DNA of 64,000 nt from Chamaecyparis obtusa (Eukaryota > Streptophyta > Pinopsida > Cupressales > Cupressaceae), in assembly GCA_027943335.1 (NCBI GenBank), contig BSBK01008415.1:1-64000 (forward strand). The letters run 5' to 3'. The position numbers and the translations under genes are program-made. Shown piece by piece: positions 12,320 to 25,124 of the stretch (positions are counted from its first letter, which is position 1; each line of letters begins with the position of its first letter). The notes below the pieces were generated by a model. The model saw only the letters and a list, made by a program, of their open reading frames with translations. It ran no database searches and was not told the origin of the DNA.

Positions 12320-13641
12320 TCCTATGGCTCAAACTCTAAGGATCATTCCCTGCTGCAAATTCCCTATGGGATCTACATGCATCTCCAACTGTAGTCTCAG
12401 AAGTTGCCGGCCTTTGTCCTGAATATTGAGTTGAACACTGGGGACAGTTATTTGCCTTATGACCATACTCACCAAAAGAAAAACAATCTCCACCAAAACC
12501 TCTTCCAACTGAAGGTACACTAGATTGCTAGAAACTATCTCTACTAACCTCTTGATGAAAACTCTAAGTAGGCTAACCATGAGTATGATTCTTGATATGT
12601 TGAGCATTATAGAAGTTAATGGACTGAGAACTACCACCCTAATCTGGGTAAGAGAATGCCTTCTACTGCTGGTCTTGATTACCTTGCGAGAAGGTAGAAG
12701 GGTTATGAGAATTTCTATTTTTTTTAGACTGATTTCCCCTAGACCCTAAAGATGCATGACCACTAGGCTGAACACCCATCTGACCACCATGACCCAAAGC
12801 TAGATTTGTCTCCACCAAGGTAGCCTTAATCACTGCCTCCTTAAGGGTCTTAGGTTCAAAAAGCCTAACTCCCCCAATGATGTGACCATTAAGTCCCCTA
12901 ATGAAATGTTGAACCATCAGTGTTGAATTATCACCAAAACTTATGTAAGGTTTGAGCTTGAAGAAATGACACTCATAATCCTAGACACTCATAGCTAATT
13001 TTCATAGATTGTGGACTTCATTTGTGTGCTATTTTTGTCACTGATCAGATGGAAACCATCCCTGAAAGTTCTCAAGAAATAACTCCCAAGTAATAGTCTC
13101 CATACTTAAGTCCAAGTTTATGTTCTTCTATTTTTCACCAAGTAGCTACAAAACCCTCAAGGTGCATGATAGCACACCTCACCTTAACATTGGTATTAAA
13201 TTTTTGCATAGAAAAATGTTGATCTAATCCAATGAGCCATGTCTCTGCCTCAAAAGCAATACCAGGATCATCAACAGGAGGATGTCGTGATCTCAAAAGG
13301 TCTCTCATCTTATTAGCCTTTGTGGCTCCCTAGCCAATGGTAGTGTCCTTCCTCCTAGGACTCTTGGATCTCTGTCTATCCTCATTATCAAAATGGTGTA
13401 ACTCTCCCCTCTTAGTCCTATTATAAATAGGTAGATGTTCTAGAATGGTCTGAAGTACCTATCTGGTATTAGGCTCTATAGAATCACCTTGTTGCTCACC
13501 ACTATCCTCATGCAAATTCTCAACTCTATGACTCATGGGAGGGCTGTGAAGCCTACCCCTACCACGTCCTCTACTACGGCCTCCACTATGGCCTCTACCA
13601 ATAGATCTAGTTTCAGAAGCCATCTTTCCTACAACATTCAA
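12320..13641 (-). pseudogene. Element P Gag
   Basis: The first ATG is at 13641 (alternative 13623, MASETRS), about 165 bp after the primer site. The N-terminus is Arg/Gly-rich (GRGHSGGRSRGRGRGRL). A retrotransposon Gag core follows with stops (AETWLIGLDQHF, MHLEGFVATW), then MVQHFIRGLNGHI at 12917. The last part, about 12480-12430, has a CCHC knuckle with its second cysteine lost (CFSFGEYGHKANNC). Similar layout is known for gypsy elements of the Tekay/Del type. No protease, reverse transcriptase or integrase follows before the polypurine tract. The gene is dead because of several stops. Confidence 0.8.
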
Positions 13642-13806
13642 GCCAAAGAATAATATCTCAAAACCAGTTTAGAATAATAAAGACATGATATATAAATGAT
13701 AGTCTGAGATACAAAGTGTTATATGTCTAAGTTTTTGTTTCAAGTTTTAACTATTTATACATCTAGTGGGATTAAAAATTTGCACAGTTCCCACTGTAGA
13801 ATCTTG

Positions 13807-13819
13807 GGCTCTGATACCA
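13807..13819 (-). promoter_or_regulatory. Element P primer binding site
   Basis: On the minus strand TGGTATCAGAGCC follows the LTR 3' end (GGGGCATTACA) after two bases. It matches initiator tRNA-Met. This fixes the left edge of P's 5' LTR at 13822. Confidence 0.88.
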
Positions 13820-14842
13820 AGTGTAATGCCCCACCAGGGAACCCATGAGAAATTAACCTAAACATGCAACTAAGTTTACATAATTGTTTTTTTTTCTTAA
13901 GAGTTTACAAACAACAACGACAATGTTTTACAATGCGGAAGCAATACAATATGATTTAAAACTCTCATATAAGTACAAGTCAAACATAGATTACAAATCT
14001 CAAGGGTTCCTAGGTGTAGATTACATAAATATTAATTCATTACTTTAGATTAGATATAATTAAAAATCTCATGTATACAAATTAATGATAAGTACAACAT
14101 CATATAAAGGAAATCATAAATACAACTAATACCATAAGATATTCATAATAATCCACATCCACTGCACATGTCGCATGGTATGTAATACAATAATATAATA
14201 TAACTAGCACATCATGATGTCTCCTAAATAACGGATACAATGATTCAAGGAACATAGAATAAGGAAGATAAGAATACATCTCCAAAAATTAAGAACAAAA
14301 GGGTACAACTAGTACAGGGATCATTTGGCACTAGTTGTACAAATGTCAGAATCTCAAATAGTAAAAGAATCACTACCACCTGACCTCATGGAACCTAAAT
14401 GGTCCACTCTTTCCATTTTGAGGAGATAACAAATACCCCACTCGGACATCAAACATCAAAAATCAACACAATACAAACTAAGAAAGGGATCCCAAAAGCT
14501 TTCTAACTCAAGGATACAATAGGATAACTAGGCTAAAATATACTCAACCAGAGGCAACCAACACATGTAGGAAACCTAAGATGCATATAGGAAAGTGTCA
14601 TCACATGATCCAACTCTAAGGTTATTCAGGTAGTCTCTCATGACCTCAGTGCCTTAATGACTCTATGTGGTATCGATAATCCTCTCATACATATGAGGTA
14701 CCAACTATGCCATATCCAGTCCACGTAGGCGGCAAGCATCTTCCCACTCCCATCCTAGTAAAAACTCAATCAAGTAACTCAAACATGGGCGAGGCATACA
14801 AATTCTTGTTAATTCATTTTAAACTCTCAATGTCATTTAATT

Positions 14843-15160
14843 ATGGGGGCGTTATGTGACCCCACCCCCCCTTCTTATTTATTCCCTCTTAAGATATAAG
14901 CCTTAAATAAATAAAATGAGGAGGGATTTGGGGTCCTACCTCCCCACTCCCTTCCTCCACCCACTTGTAATCATAAGTACACAGGGTGTGGTTTACTAAG
15001 CCAATCCCCCGACTGTTAAAGATAATTGAAAATTTTTGTTTTTGTATTCATTTAAAAAAATCCATTGAAAACAAAAGAGGATGGGTGGAGTGAGCACTTG
15101 CGCAGCCCCACCACTATTTATATATGATTTACTTTGTTTTATTTTATTAAGTAAAAAAAT
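14843..15160. repeat. Dispersed repeat S, copy 2
   Basis: This is the second copy of the repeat at 889-1190, in the same orientation, inside P's right LTR. The GC-rich core reads GCACTTGCGCAGCCCCACC, one base off copy 1, and the stem GGTGGAG/CCCCACC is weakened. P's left LTR does not reach this part, so whether S was inserted here or belongs to the LTR cannot be decided. Confidence 0.65.
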
Positions 15161-15246
15161 TATTTATTTATTTTTCTTTAAATTAATTACTGGTGACGTT
15201 CTATTTTTTTTCCAGCAAGCAAGTTTTTTATATACTTTTTTTTATG

Positions 15247-15248
<2 letters not shown>

Positions 15249-15317
<69 letters not shown>
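15249..15317. repeat. (TA)n microsatellite
   Basis: About 34 uninterrupted TA units. Reading frames of Tyr-Ile repeats across it are not genes. Confidence 0.97.
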
Positions 15318-15319
<2 letters not shown>

Positions 15320-15784
15320 ATCAAGATAATTGTTTTTCCCAAACATAGGTTTACTATCAATTTCATCTGACAAATTTTTCTAAATAATTAAAAAAATCAA
15401 TTAAATACCTATATATCTTTCATATATAGAAATGCATATATTTCATTTTTTCAAATTATTCTTTCTCTATAGTTTGGATTTGTAAAATTCTAATTGTTTA
15501 AGAATATCCATTTCATTTTATAATTTTTAATATAATTTAATCTCATGCATTTTACTACAAAGGATTTTAATCAAACCCTAATTGATGGATTCCAAATTTT
15601 CCTATTGGTAACAAAATTATTGGGTTTTCACAAACTTAATATAACAAAATGTTCTTCACAAAAATGAACACCCAAAGCTATTTTCATTAAAATAATCACA
15701 CAAATGGAAAAATCATAATACAACCATAACAAAAAAAAATCAATCAAATCTGGCAAACACAAAGAAAAAATCTTTTCAAAAGGG

Positions 15785-15812
15785 CACTACTACATTTGGG
15801 GCCAAATTTCGA
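15785..15812 (+). repeat. CACTA left terminal inverted repeat
   Basis: CACTACTACATTTGGGGCCA followed by AATTTCGA. Compared with the inverted right end, about 24 of 28 bases agree. Confidence 0.93.
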
Positions 15813-18800
15813 CAGAAGTTTCTGACGGGTAACTTTTTATTATGAATTTGGTGTTTTTTTTTTGTAATAGGCCTTGATGATGTTGATATTCTGATGGGTG
15901 TTTAATTGACCATCGAAATTCTAATAAATTCAGGGTATAGATAAAAAAAAAAAGTGAAACAGCCTCATCATTTTTATTTCGATTGGATATAGAAGGAGCA
16001 AAAGCTAAGCACAGGAGAAGGTATGTGATTTCTTCATCTTTCAAGCCTCTGGCATCATATTAAAATGCATTTCATTTTATTTGATCATGAATGCTCTCTG
16101 AAATGACCGCATTCTACTAGTGTCATGCCTTACCCAATGCTTTATCTCTATTATTTGATGTTATTGGTGCTTGTGCTCAAGGATATAGATTCACTGTATT
16201 CAACTGTTTGGATTCATGTTTGTTGATATTACTGGCATATATGTTTAATGACACCATTATATATTGTTGTCACTGAAATGACCGTATTCTACTGGTGTTG
16301 TGCCCTAGCCTGTGCTTTAACTCCATTATTTGATGTTATTGGTACTTGTGCTCAAGGATATCCATTTTTTTGAAATGTTGACTGTGGTTATCAAAAGGAT
16401 AGCCCGTGAGCTTCTAGCTAGGTACCGTTTGTATTGATAGCTTAGGGCATCAAATGTATTGTATCATTGATAATTGAGACTTTGTTAAAAGGAAATAGGA
16501 CAAAGAACAATTTTTATTTAGTTTCTCTATTTTGATCCCTAAGTGGCTTACAACCCTAGAGAAGTATATGCAAATTTACAGATGCAGTTGCAGGATACAT
16601 AGCAGTCAATAATTCACAAGAAATCCATGCATCCAATTTGAATAAAAATTAATACAAAGAGCTAGGGTCCTCCAATAGCCCAATCATCCAGACCTTGACT
16701 ATCCCCTCAACCAGTGACCCTTCAAAATTGGGTTATCATGCAATCAGTGAGTGGTCCTTCATTCTCCTAGTGAGCTTCTAGCTAGGTGCCATTTGTATAT
16801 TTGATAGCTTAGGGTATCAAATGTATATGTTATCATTGATAGTTGAGACTTTGTTAAAAGGAAATAGGACAAAGAATGATTTTGATTTAGTCTCTCTATT
16901 TTGATCCCTGAGTGGCTTACAGCCCTAGAGAAGTATATGCAGATTTATGGATGTAGTTGGATGATACATAGCAACTGATAATTCACAAGAAATCCATTCA
17001 TCCAATTTTAATAGCAATTAATACAAAGAAATAGGGTCCTCCAATGGCACAATCATCCGGACCTTGACTATCCCCTCAACTAGTGACCCTTCAAAACTGG
17101 GTTATCATGCAATCAGTGAGTGATCCTTCATTCTCTTGGTCTGCCCTGCATCCAAACATATTGGAAATACACAATACAATGATAAAAAGTCTTTCACAAT
17201 CCCCCTTCCCTCAAAGAACACTATCAACCATCCCTTCCACATAGCATTTCACTATTTTATGAGTGGATTATGTAGGAACAGTTAACATTAAACAAGGAGC
17301 AAACTCCTCAACACATCTTGGAAACTATTGAATTCAATAATAAATGAAACCTAACACCAACACTATTCCTTCCATAGTTGCAAGATACATAGCAATCGAT
17401 AATTCACAAGAAATCCATGCATCAAATTTTTATAAGGATATCCTACTAATCAATAGGAATTTTCTTGAGATGACCAATGATTATGCATTTTGATGGTAGT
17501 GTGCTAATTCAAAAGGATAATATAAATCTGAAACAATTTTTTCTGATTTTCTCAAACTATAAATGTGGTTAAAGGGAATATATTATGTGGAAAACCCACA
17601 AACCAAGCTAGCAAATGATTGTACATCAAATTATTCCTATATTCATTCAAGTATTGCTATGCTTCAGCTACCTGACCTTTGAGCTTCATCTAGAGGAATG
17701 TGTAGCTTTAAGATAGAGTTACTTCTTGGGCCTTACAATAGGGTGCAATATGATCAAGATTTGTTTAGGTTGTATCTTTGTTAGTCCCATTATTAGGTTC
17801 TTATAGTTCATGGTTTGAATCTATTATGGTTGTGTAAGGGATTTGTAGATGCTTTTTGTAACATAATTATTGGACACCATGATTGGAACAACTGGTTGTT
17901 GGCTATTGTACACATGAATCATATCTATCAATGGTTCTTTGTGTTCAAGAATTCGTTGATCAATCTTTGAGATTTATTGTGCCAACTTTAAAAGAGTGAT
18001 AAAAGATATAGTGAGTGCTATGTTTTCCAAGTGTTTTGTGGGTGCCATTATCTTCTATGAGTAATTGCTGGAACCAAATTATGTTCTTTGCCTCTAGTAA
18101 ATATTGTAGACACAATCATCTTCTTGGTGAAGGGTTGCTTCCATCCCCATGAGGAACTATTGCATGGTTTTCATTCCCTTGTAGTATAGTGAACCTAATT
18201 TAATACAAGTGTGCACTATTTTGGGATCCATAATTTATGGCCCCTACACTGTGGTTGTTAGCCTAATTAAGATAGGCCTACCTTTGCATATAATAAGAGG
18301 CCAACATGAAACAAACATCCAGAGGTTAGGGGGTTGTTCCCTGTCCATAATTTATTATTTAAGTGCTAAGTGATGATGGGTACATCGTGTAATTCATACT
18401 TAGTGTGTTTCTTTCTTTCTCTCCACATTTCACATTAGGAGTATATGTTGTAAAATACTAATGAAATCAACTATTGGTCAAATCTAATCAAAATTGCAAT
18501 ATAAAGATTAAAATAGATCTTGAAGAAATATGAGAACCATTTTTGACAGATAATGTACAAATGAAGAGAATACTCCAAAGAGGAAATGCTTCAATGTGGA
18601 ACAATTGAAGGACAATATTTTACTTTTATATGCACATCTGCAATGTTTTTGATATATTTCTAAGATAAAAAAAACCATAGAAAGAATAGCATATAGAAGA
18701 AAGTAAAGAATAATGATCATACTTTGAGATATTGTGGAAACTTAAAGGAAAGAATGCTTGGTGGGGTTATCATGAAATTAGTGAGTGATCCTTCATTCCC

Positions 18801-20923
18801 CTCTTCGAGTGACCCTTCAAAACCAAGTTATCATGCAATTAGTGAGTGATCCTTCATTCTCCCAGTCTACCCTACATCAAAACATATTGGAAATACACAA
18901 TACAATGATAACAAGTCTTTCAAAATCCCCCTTCCCTCAGGAACACTATCAACCATCCCTTCCACATAGCATTTTACTATTGTATGAGTGGATTGTGTAG
19001 GAACAGTTAACATTAAACAAGGAGAAAACTCCTCAACACATCTTGGAAACTATTGAATTCAATAATAAATGAAACCTAACACCAACACTATTCCTTCCAT
19101 TCACTTCTACCAAGAATAAAGCATTTAATTCATTCAACATTACATATAATCATTAGATAGTTACATTTCCTAACTGTTTAGAGAAACAGTCATGATCAAA
19201 ACTACTTTCACCCTTGCACAAGATATTCCAAACTTCAAGTAAAATGAGCAATATGCTATATCAAATCATTCGTATTCATAGTAACCATTCAAAGGATCAT
19301 TTTGTCAATGAACCCTCTAACTATACCCCTGCGGTAGAGAAAGGAAACTTCAAAATAGAGAAAGGAAAGTTAGTAAAACTAGTCTATGCTGCTATTTGTG
19401 AGGGAAACTTAGTCACAACATCAAGTATCATCTCATCATGGTCTATTCACCATGTTTCAACACACCATTCACTCTGATCTATTCAACTTACACCATTCTT
19501 CTTCTCCAGGATTCAAAGGCTTGAAACAGTATATGTGGTAAAAATTCATGAAATACTAAAGAAGACCTGCTATTTTTTAGACAAATCTTCATTGTCCCCC
19601 ACAAAAAAATAAGTAATAACTACTCTACCCTTAATTTGTTTAACAATGCACCATATTAGATAAAGTAGGTTCTATCACACATGGCATGAACTCTCTTCAA
19701 ACTCACAATACGTTGCATACGTAGTACAAAACTCATGAGATTCTAAAGAAGGCCTCACTCTTAATGAGTTATAAACATGCCATTGTTTCAATTTTTCTTG
19801 TGAGTTATGATAATTTTTGTAAACACGCCATTGGTTCAGTTTAGTGTATTCATTTTTGTGAAACAAATCTTCATTATCTTCTGATTGTCTTCTTTACATA
19901 GTAGCATGTATTAATTGGCTGACAAATAAAGAAGCATTTAGACAATCAGAAGACAATGAAGATAATTTTAAATGCATCTAACACAAAAAATTTTTAGAAA
20001 ACTGAACCAATGGCATGTTTACAACAAAGAAATAGAGTGATAATAATATGCTAAAAATTGTATTCTATTTAATATACGCAAAAGGACCAATCCCAACAAT
20101 TCTTAAACATACTTTATCTGATATAATTAATTCTTAAACAATTAAGGTTGGAGTAGACATAGTTATCACATAGTTTTTTTGTGTGGTACAAGGAAGATTT
20201 GGTTGATTAAGAGTGAGGCCTTCTTTAGAATCTCATATAAATTTGGCTGATTAAGATGAGAAGAAAAATATAATTCATTAGTTAAATTGTTCAATTTCAT
20301 GTATTTTTTCTCCTATTTATTAGGTGCATGAGTTGAAGGTTGAATGTAAGAGTCTTATAATGTTGTGTTACCTTTGGATCTCAAGTTTTTGATACTCCTA
20401 TGATGACCTTTCTCAACAAGTATTTTATTCTATTGTTGTTTTTTGAATAAAATATTGGGCAAATACAAAATTGTGTACTTTTATAGGACAGTGAACACAA
20501 AATTGAAGCATCAAACAAGACTTGATCAAGTTGCAGGTGGAACGTGCACTCAAATAGTAAGTAATGTAGAATAACAAAATAAGTAATCTGTCGTGTCTAC
20601 ATTTTGTTATTTTCTGAGATTACATCCATGTTCTATATTCATGAAATGGTTCAAAATTGAAATTTACAATTCGATAAAAGTACTGACAGGTGTTGTTTCC
20701 TGCACCCTCAATCAACAACTTGCCTCCATTTTATTTTGATTTACAAACTACTATATTATTTGAATATCTTTCTTTCTTGCCACAATAGGAAAGAGTTTGA
20801 GTTGGAAGACTACAATAATAGAAGTGTTTCAATTTTCTATACTATACTACAACATCATTTCATAACTAAGTTTCCAATTTTTATATATAATTAGGTTATA
20901 GATAATCTAAGTGAAGAAGGATC
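15813..20923. repeat. CACTA left subterminal region
   Basis: There is no gene. The region is built from repeats shared with the right flank. 15945-16200 is inverted at 47455-47735. 16090-16170 recurs at 16262-16345. 16409-17136 is a tandem duplication and occurs inverted at 45715-46310. 17110-17375 recurs directly at 18845-19100. 18960-19390 recurs directly at 46655-47090. 20000-20200 occurs inverted near 46360-46650 and 47860-48000. Short frames such as 19214-19477 lie in these repeats and are not credible genes. Confidence 0.75.
16409..17136. repeat. 364-bp tandem duplication in CACTA left flank
   Basis: Copy one is 16409-16772 and copy two is 16773-17136. Both start AGCTTCTAGCTAGGT and end ...AGTG(A/G)TCCTTCATTCTC. 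An inverted third copy lies at about 45715-46310. Confidence 0.82.
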
Positions 20924-23900
20924 ATGTCAAACAATCCAAGTGAAGAAGGTAATGGGGATGCAATCAATAGATTGTGGTCGAACTTTAAAAGAAAAGGCAA
21001 TGGAAAATGTTATTGTCCCTGCAATAATTGTAAGGGCTTAAACATTAGAAGATTGCTAATCAAAATAGCTAAGAGACATTGTAGGGATAATGGTCACATT
21101 GAAGGAGGGTTTGATTATCATGAATTGGTAAGTTTTTCATTATATTTATTTAACAATTAATATATATATATATGAAATACACTTGATGATGAGATCATTA
21201 TCATGGTTTATTTGTGTTCATCATTTTTATATAGGTCAACCTCCCTAGGGGAGTATGTGATATGGACCATGGAGGTGCGAATATTGAGAATATGGCTTTG
21301 GAAGTGGAGGATCATGGAGGTGTGAATATTGAAGCTGAAGATTATGATCCCATGGAAGATGACGATGATGCGCCAGATGATGGTACTAATACATTGATCC
21401 ATGACACATTTTGTATTGGCGCAACTGATGATGATGATCAAGATGATGTTGATGTCATCCATGATATACCTCTACTTGAGAAGGCAGCCACGCCCCTTTA
21501 TGAAAGCTCCCAAACAACTCTTCTCTCTACTATATTGTTGTTGTTGAACTTGAAGGTTATGAATGGTTTATCCAACACAGCAATGTCACTTATGCTAAGG
21601 TACATGTCATATATGTCATTATAGTAATTAAATGGTGAAACATGTACCATAAATATTGTTAATATTAACAACATATATTTTTTTCTACAGATTGATAGGT
21701 GATTTCTTGTTACCACCATCAAATATTCTCCCTCGCTCATACTGAGAATTATGTGCCACTATGAAAGATATTGGAATAGAGTATCAAGCAATAGATGCTT
21801 GTCCCAATGATCATATTATTTATCATAAAGAATATGAATTTGCAATAGAATGCCCTGAATGTCATACGAGTAGATATCAAACAGATCAAATAACAAAAAA
21901 GGTGCCTCACAAGGTTCTTCGTTACATCCCCATTATACCACGTTTGCAAAAATTATTCAGGTGTAGTATCTTGGCACAATTTATGGATTACCATACACAT
22001 AATAGGAGTCAAGATGACATTATTTGAATGCCTATGGATGGTTCTATATTTAAGGACATAGAGGAAAAGTGGCCACACTTTATCGAAGAACCTCGAAATA
22101 TCAAGGTTTCAGTGGCAGTGGACGATGTCAATCCATTTGGAGAGCTAAGATCTGTTTACACTATTTGGCCTATTTTTGTCATCAACAATAACATTCCTCC
22201 ATGGATGTCAATAAAGAGGGAGCACATTATGTTGGCAATGATTGTTCCAGGTATTTGATCATTTAATATTTATCTGCATGTAATTATAAATCTTGTAGTA
22301 AAATGGTCGCAATAATTATGTAATGTTGTTGTTCATTCAACCAAGTAAATAGCAAGTTAAAGATATGAATGTTTATATTGAGCCTCTTATCGATGAGTTG
22401 GTGGAGTTATGGAAAGGTGTCACTATGTATGACATCTCTAGACCAATAGGAGATAGATAATTTCAATTCCATGCAATGCTTGTATGGACAATACATGATG
22501 CCCCAGGGCTAACACATTTTTCTGGTATGTTATGGTGAATTCAAGTTGCACATGATAATTCTAAAAATAAAAATTAACATATTTAATCCAATTGTATCAT
22601 TACCTTGTAGGTCTTCAAACAAAGGGAAAATTTGCATGTCCAGTTTGTGGTCCAAAGATGAAATCTCATCATTCAAAAAGTTTAGGAAAGCAAGTGTTTG
22701 ATGAGCATAGACACTTTCTTCACAAAAATCATAACTATCAAATTACCGAAAAACATATTTTCAATGGGAAAGAAGAGACTACATCTAAGCCACGGACAAT
22801 GACACCTCGCCTATGGAAGTTGGAATATAATAGAATTAATCGTCAAGGTACTATCATTCTACCTAATGGTTTATGTTTGGAATTTGTATATTTTTATTAT
22901 GTTTTGTTTGTTGATTATGTGATTGATGATTGTGAATGTTGTCAAGGAAACACTACTGAGAACCTTCCAAAGGGACTAAAGAGTTATCCCAGACAATTTA
23001 GTAGGTTGCCCTACTACGAGCAACTGCAAATTATGCATTTGTTTGATACTATGCATATTGGAAAGAATGTAACGGAGACATTGTGGAAGATATTGGATGG
23101 AAGGTGTGACAAAGAAAAAATTGACAAAATTTGTAGCGACATTCATGAATCCAATCATGCAATAAAAAATTTCATTGAATCAAATAGAAATGGAGAATGG
23201 ATTAATACAAGTGTCCTTCTTTGGTTATTAATAGAACAACAAAGTGATGCCATAAAATAAGTCATACAAAAAATTCAATTTCCCACAAGATTTGTTGCAA
23301 ACATAAGTAGTACCATATCAAAGAAAAGTGAATTTGGGCCAAGGTTGAAAATGCATGATTGGCATACCTTCATCAAGGTAAGTCATGTTCTTTTGTATTT
23401 ACAATATATTTGTAAACTGCATGTACTTCTCATTGTATTATATGAGAAAAGAATGACATGATTATTTTTATAATTGTTGCAGTATGTGCTACCCCTATCT
23501 CTCCTAGAGAACTTCGACAATAACATCAAACAAGTGATATATGATCTTGGAAAATACATGAGGTAAGAAATGATATCTGTTCAATTTGTTGTATATATAT
23601 ATATATATTGTAAAGTCTCATGTTTATATATTTTTGTGTCTTGAATGTCTTGTAGCTGGTTGTCATCTAAAGAAATCCATAGAGAAGATATAAAATATTG
23701 GAAGAGAAGAATTCCTCATCTAATGTGTGAAATGAAAAAGTGTCTACCTTCAACCTTTTTCAATGCGCAAGAACACTACCTCATACACCAAGTTGAGGAG
23801 ATTCAAATGTGTGGACCCGTACACACTCGGTCAATGTGGATGGTTGAGAGGCACCTAAAAATTTTAAAGGCTTTGGTTTGGCAAAGACCATGTCCTGAGG

Positions 23901-24007
23901 GTTCTATGATGGAGGGATATATGGTATACCAAACTATGGTGTATGTTACTGAATATCTTCCTAAGCTTGCAGCAAAGATCCATATAGATCGCATTTGGGA
24001 TCTCGAC
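20924..24007 (+). pseudogene. CACTA TNP2-type transposase, 5' part
   Basis: Likely exons are 20924-21127, 21235-21599, 21691-22250, 22353-22524, 22611-23377, 23483-23562 and 23656-24007, each with GT...AG introns. Exon 1 is a Transpos_assoc domain (YCPCNNCKGLN, NGHIEGGFDYHE). Exon 2 is acidic, then PLYESSQTTLLSTILLLLNL. Exons 3-5 are Transposase_21 (DACPNDHIIYHKEYE, CPECHTSRYQ, KVPHKVLRYIPIIPRLQKLF, VDDVNPFG, ACPVCGPKMKS, DTMHIGKNVTETLW). Exon 7 is DUF4218 (LPSTFFNAQEHYLIHQVEEI, YVTEYLPKLAA). Stops occur in exons 3, 4 and 5 (for example at 22025 and 23258). E1 cuts exon 7. Confidence 0.92.
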
Positions 24008-24059
24008 TGTTGGCATTAAGCAGGATTGCCACTAGTGACAACACTTATTTGCATTCTGA

Positions 24060-24182
24060 GTGCAAACCGAGCAGAAAAGTGCAAACTGAGCAGAATAGTG
24101 CAAACAGTGCAAACCAAGCAGAATAGTGCAAACCGAGCAGAACAGTGCAAACCGAGCAGAATAGTGCAAACCGAGCAGAACA
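24060..24182 (+). repeat. 19-bp tandem repeat in E1 5' LTR
   Basis: Units have the form GTGCAAACCGAGCAGAACA with small variations: six full units and one 9-bp partial unit. The 3' LTR has nine units and the E2 LTRs have about three. Confidence 0.9.
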
Positions 24183-24441
24183 GTGTAAAATGAGTAACAT
24201 TATGTCTACCAAGTCACCAGTATTTACCGAGTTCAAAACTTACCGAGTGGTTAGTATAAACCGTGCCTTCACTTCTACCGAGTGCATGACGATGCTGAGT
24301 AATGTAGTGGACGTCGAGTATCAAAAAGTCACTGAGTTAGTTTGCAGGAACCATGTAACCATACTTGGGCCGACTTAGTAGCACTTATGTTTATTTGTCA
24401 AGCCGACTTTGTAATTGTAATTGTAATTAATTGTTTAGACT

Positions 24442-24450
24442 TATATATAA
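24442..24450 (+). promoter_or_regulatory. TATA box of E1 5' LTR
   Basis: TATATATAA lies about 430 bp into the LTR, followed by ACAATGTTG. The same place reads TATATAA in the LTRs at 34750 and 37726. Confidence 0.6.
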
Positions 24451-25060
24451 ACAATGTTGTAAAAATACTGAAATAGAAGAGAAAAAGGAGAGATAAGCGA
24501 ATTACAAAGGGCTACAGTAGTATAAGGAATAGCAAAGACAAATTCATCACAGAAGGTGATCAGTACATCAGTGAATCTCATTCAGCAATCCAGTTGCAAA
24601 GCAAGAGATCTACTGTTTCATCCTAACAGGTGAATCAGTACTAAAATCTTTTAACCGGGTAGACTTAATAGTCTTTTGTAAAATCTCTTTACCGAGTACA
24701 TACTTCTTTTGTAAGTTTGTAAAAATCCTCTAACAAGGTGGACCTAGCAGTCCTTATTGCTCCTAATAGGGCAGATCATCAAAAGTGATCATTGTAAGCC
24801 TTAACCGGCCAACTTTATACTACAGTACTAAAGCTTTGTGGGTTTCATCCCCACCCCAGTTTTACTTTCTTTTGGAAGGTTTCTGGGTAACCAAATCTAT
24901 GTGTCATTGTTGTGAATTCTTTTAAGTTTCATGCTTTCTATATGCAAAAGGATAAAGTAAACTATATGTTAATACATCTGTAATTGAAAGAAAAATTGGA
25001 GTTACTGATTCACCCCTCCCCTCTCAGTAACTTGGTTAATTCCTGAATATTTCCAACAAT

Positions 25061-25072
25061 TGGTATCAGAGC
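25061..25072 (+). promoter_or_regulatory. E1 primer binding site
   Basis: TGGTATCAGAGC begins two bases after the LTR and matches initiator tRNA-Met. The AT spacer is the same as in copia element M. Confidence 0.92.
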
Positions 25073-25124
25073 TGTATTGGTTCTCAAGATAAAGCTTAAC
25101 TAGCTTGAGCAAAGATCCAGGACA

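Larger units (their letters stand above)
13822..15784 (-). repeat. Element P 5' LTR, first segment
   Basis: The segment starts TGTAATGCCCC next to the primer site. 13822-14842 is not found elsewhere in the window. 14843-15160 is dispersed repeat S, 15249-15317 is a TA microsatellite, and 15355-15784 matches the left LTR (10310-10745). The CACTA element then interrupts it after GGG. The LTR without insertions would be about 3.4 kb. Confidence 0.75.
24008..25058 (+). repeat. E1 5' LTR
   Basis: It runs from TGTTGGCATTAAG to TTTCCAACA, 1051 bp. It contains six and a half copies of a 19-bp repeat (24060-24182), many ACCGAG words, two GCCGACTT words, a TATA box (24442-24450) and an end stem-loop (GTTACTGA/TCAGTAAC, about 24992-25031). 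The 48-bp length difference from the 3' LTR equals the difference in 19-bp repeat number. Confidence 0.93.

Noticed and set aside
19214..19477. 87-codon frame similar to 46904-47137
   Set aside because: The similarity is explained by a direct repeat of the CACTA flanks. Frames end at different places and show no gene signals.
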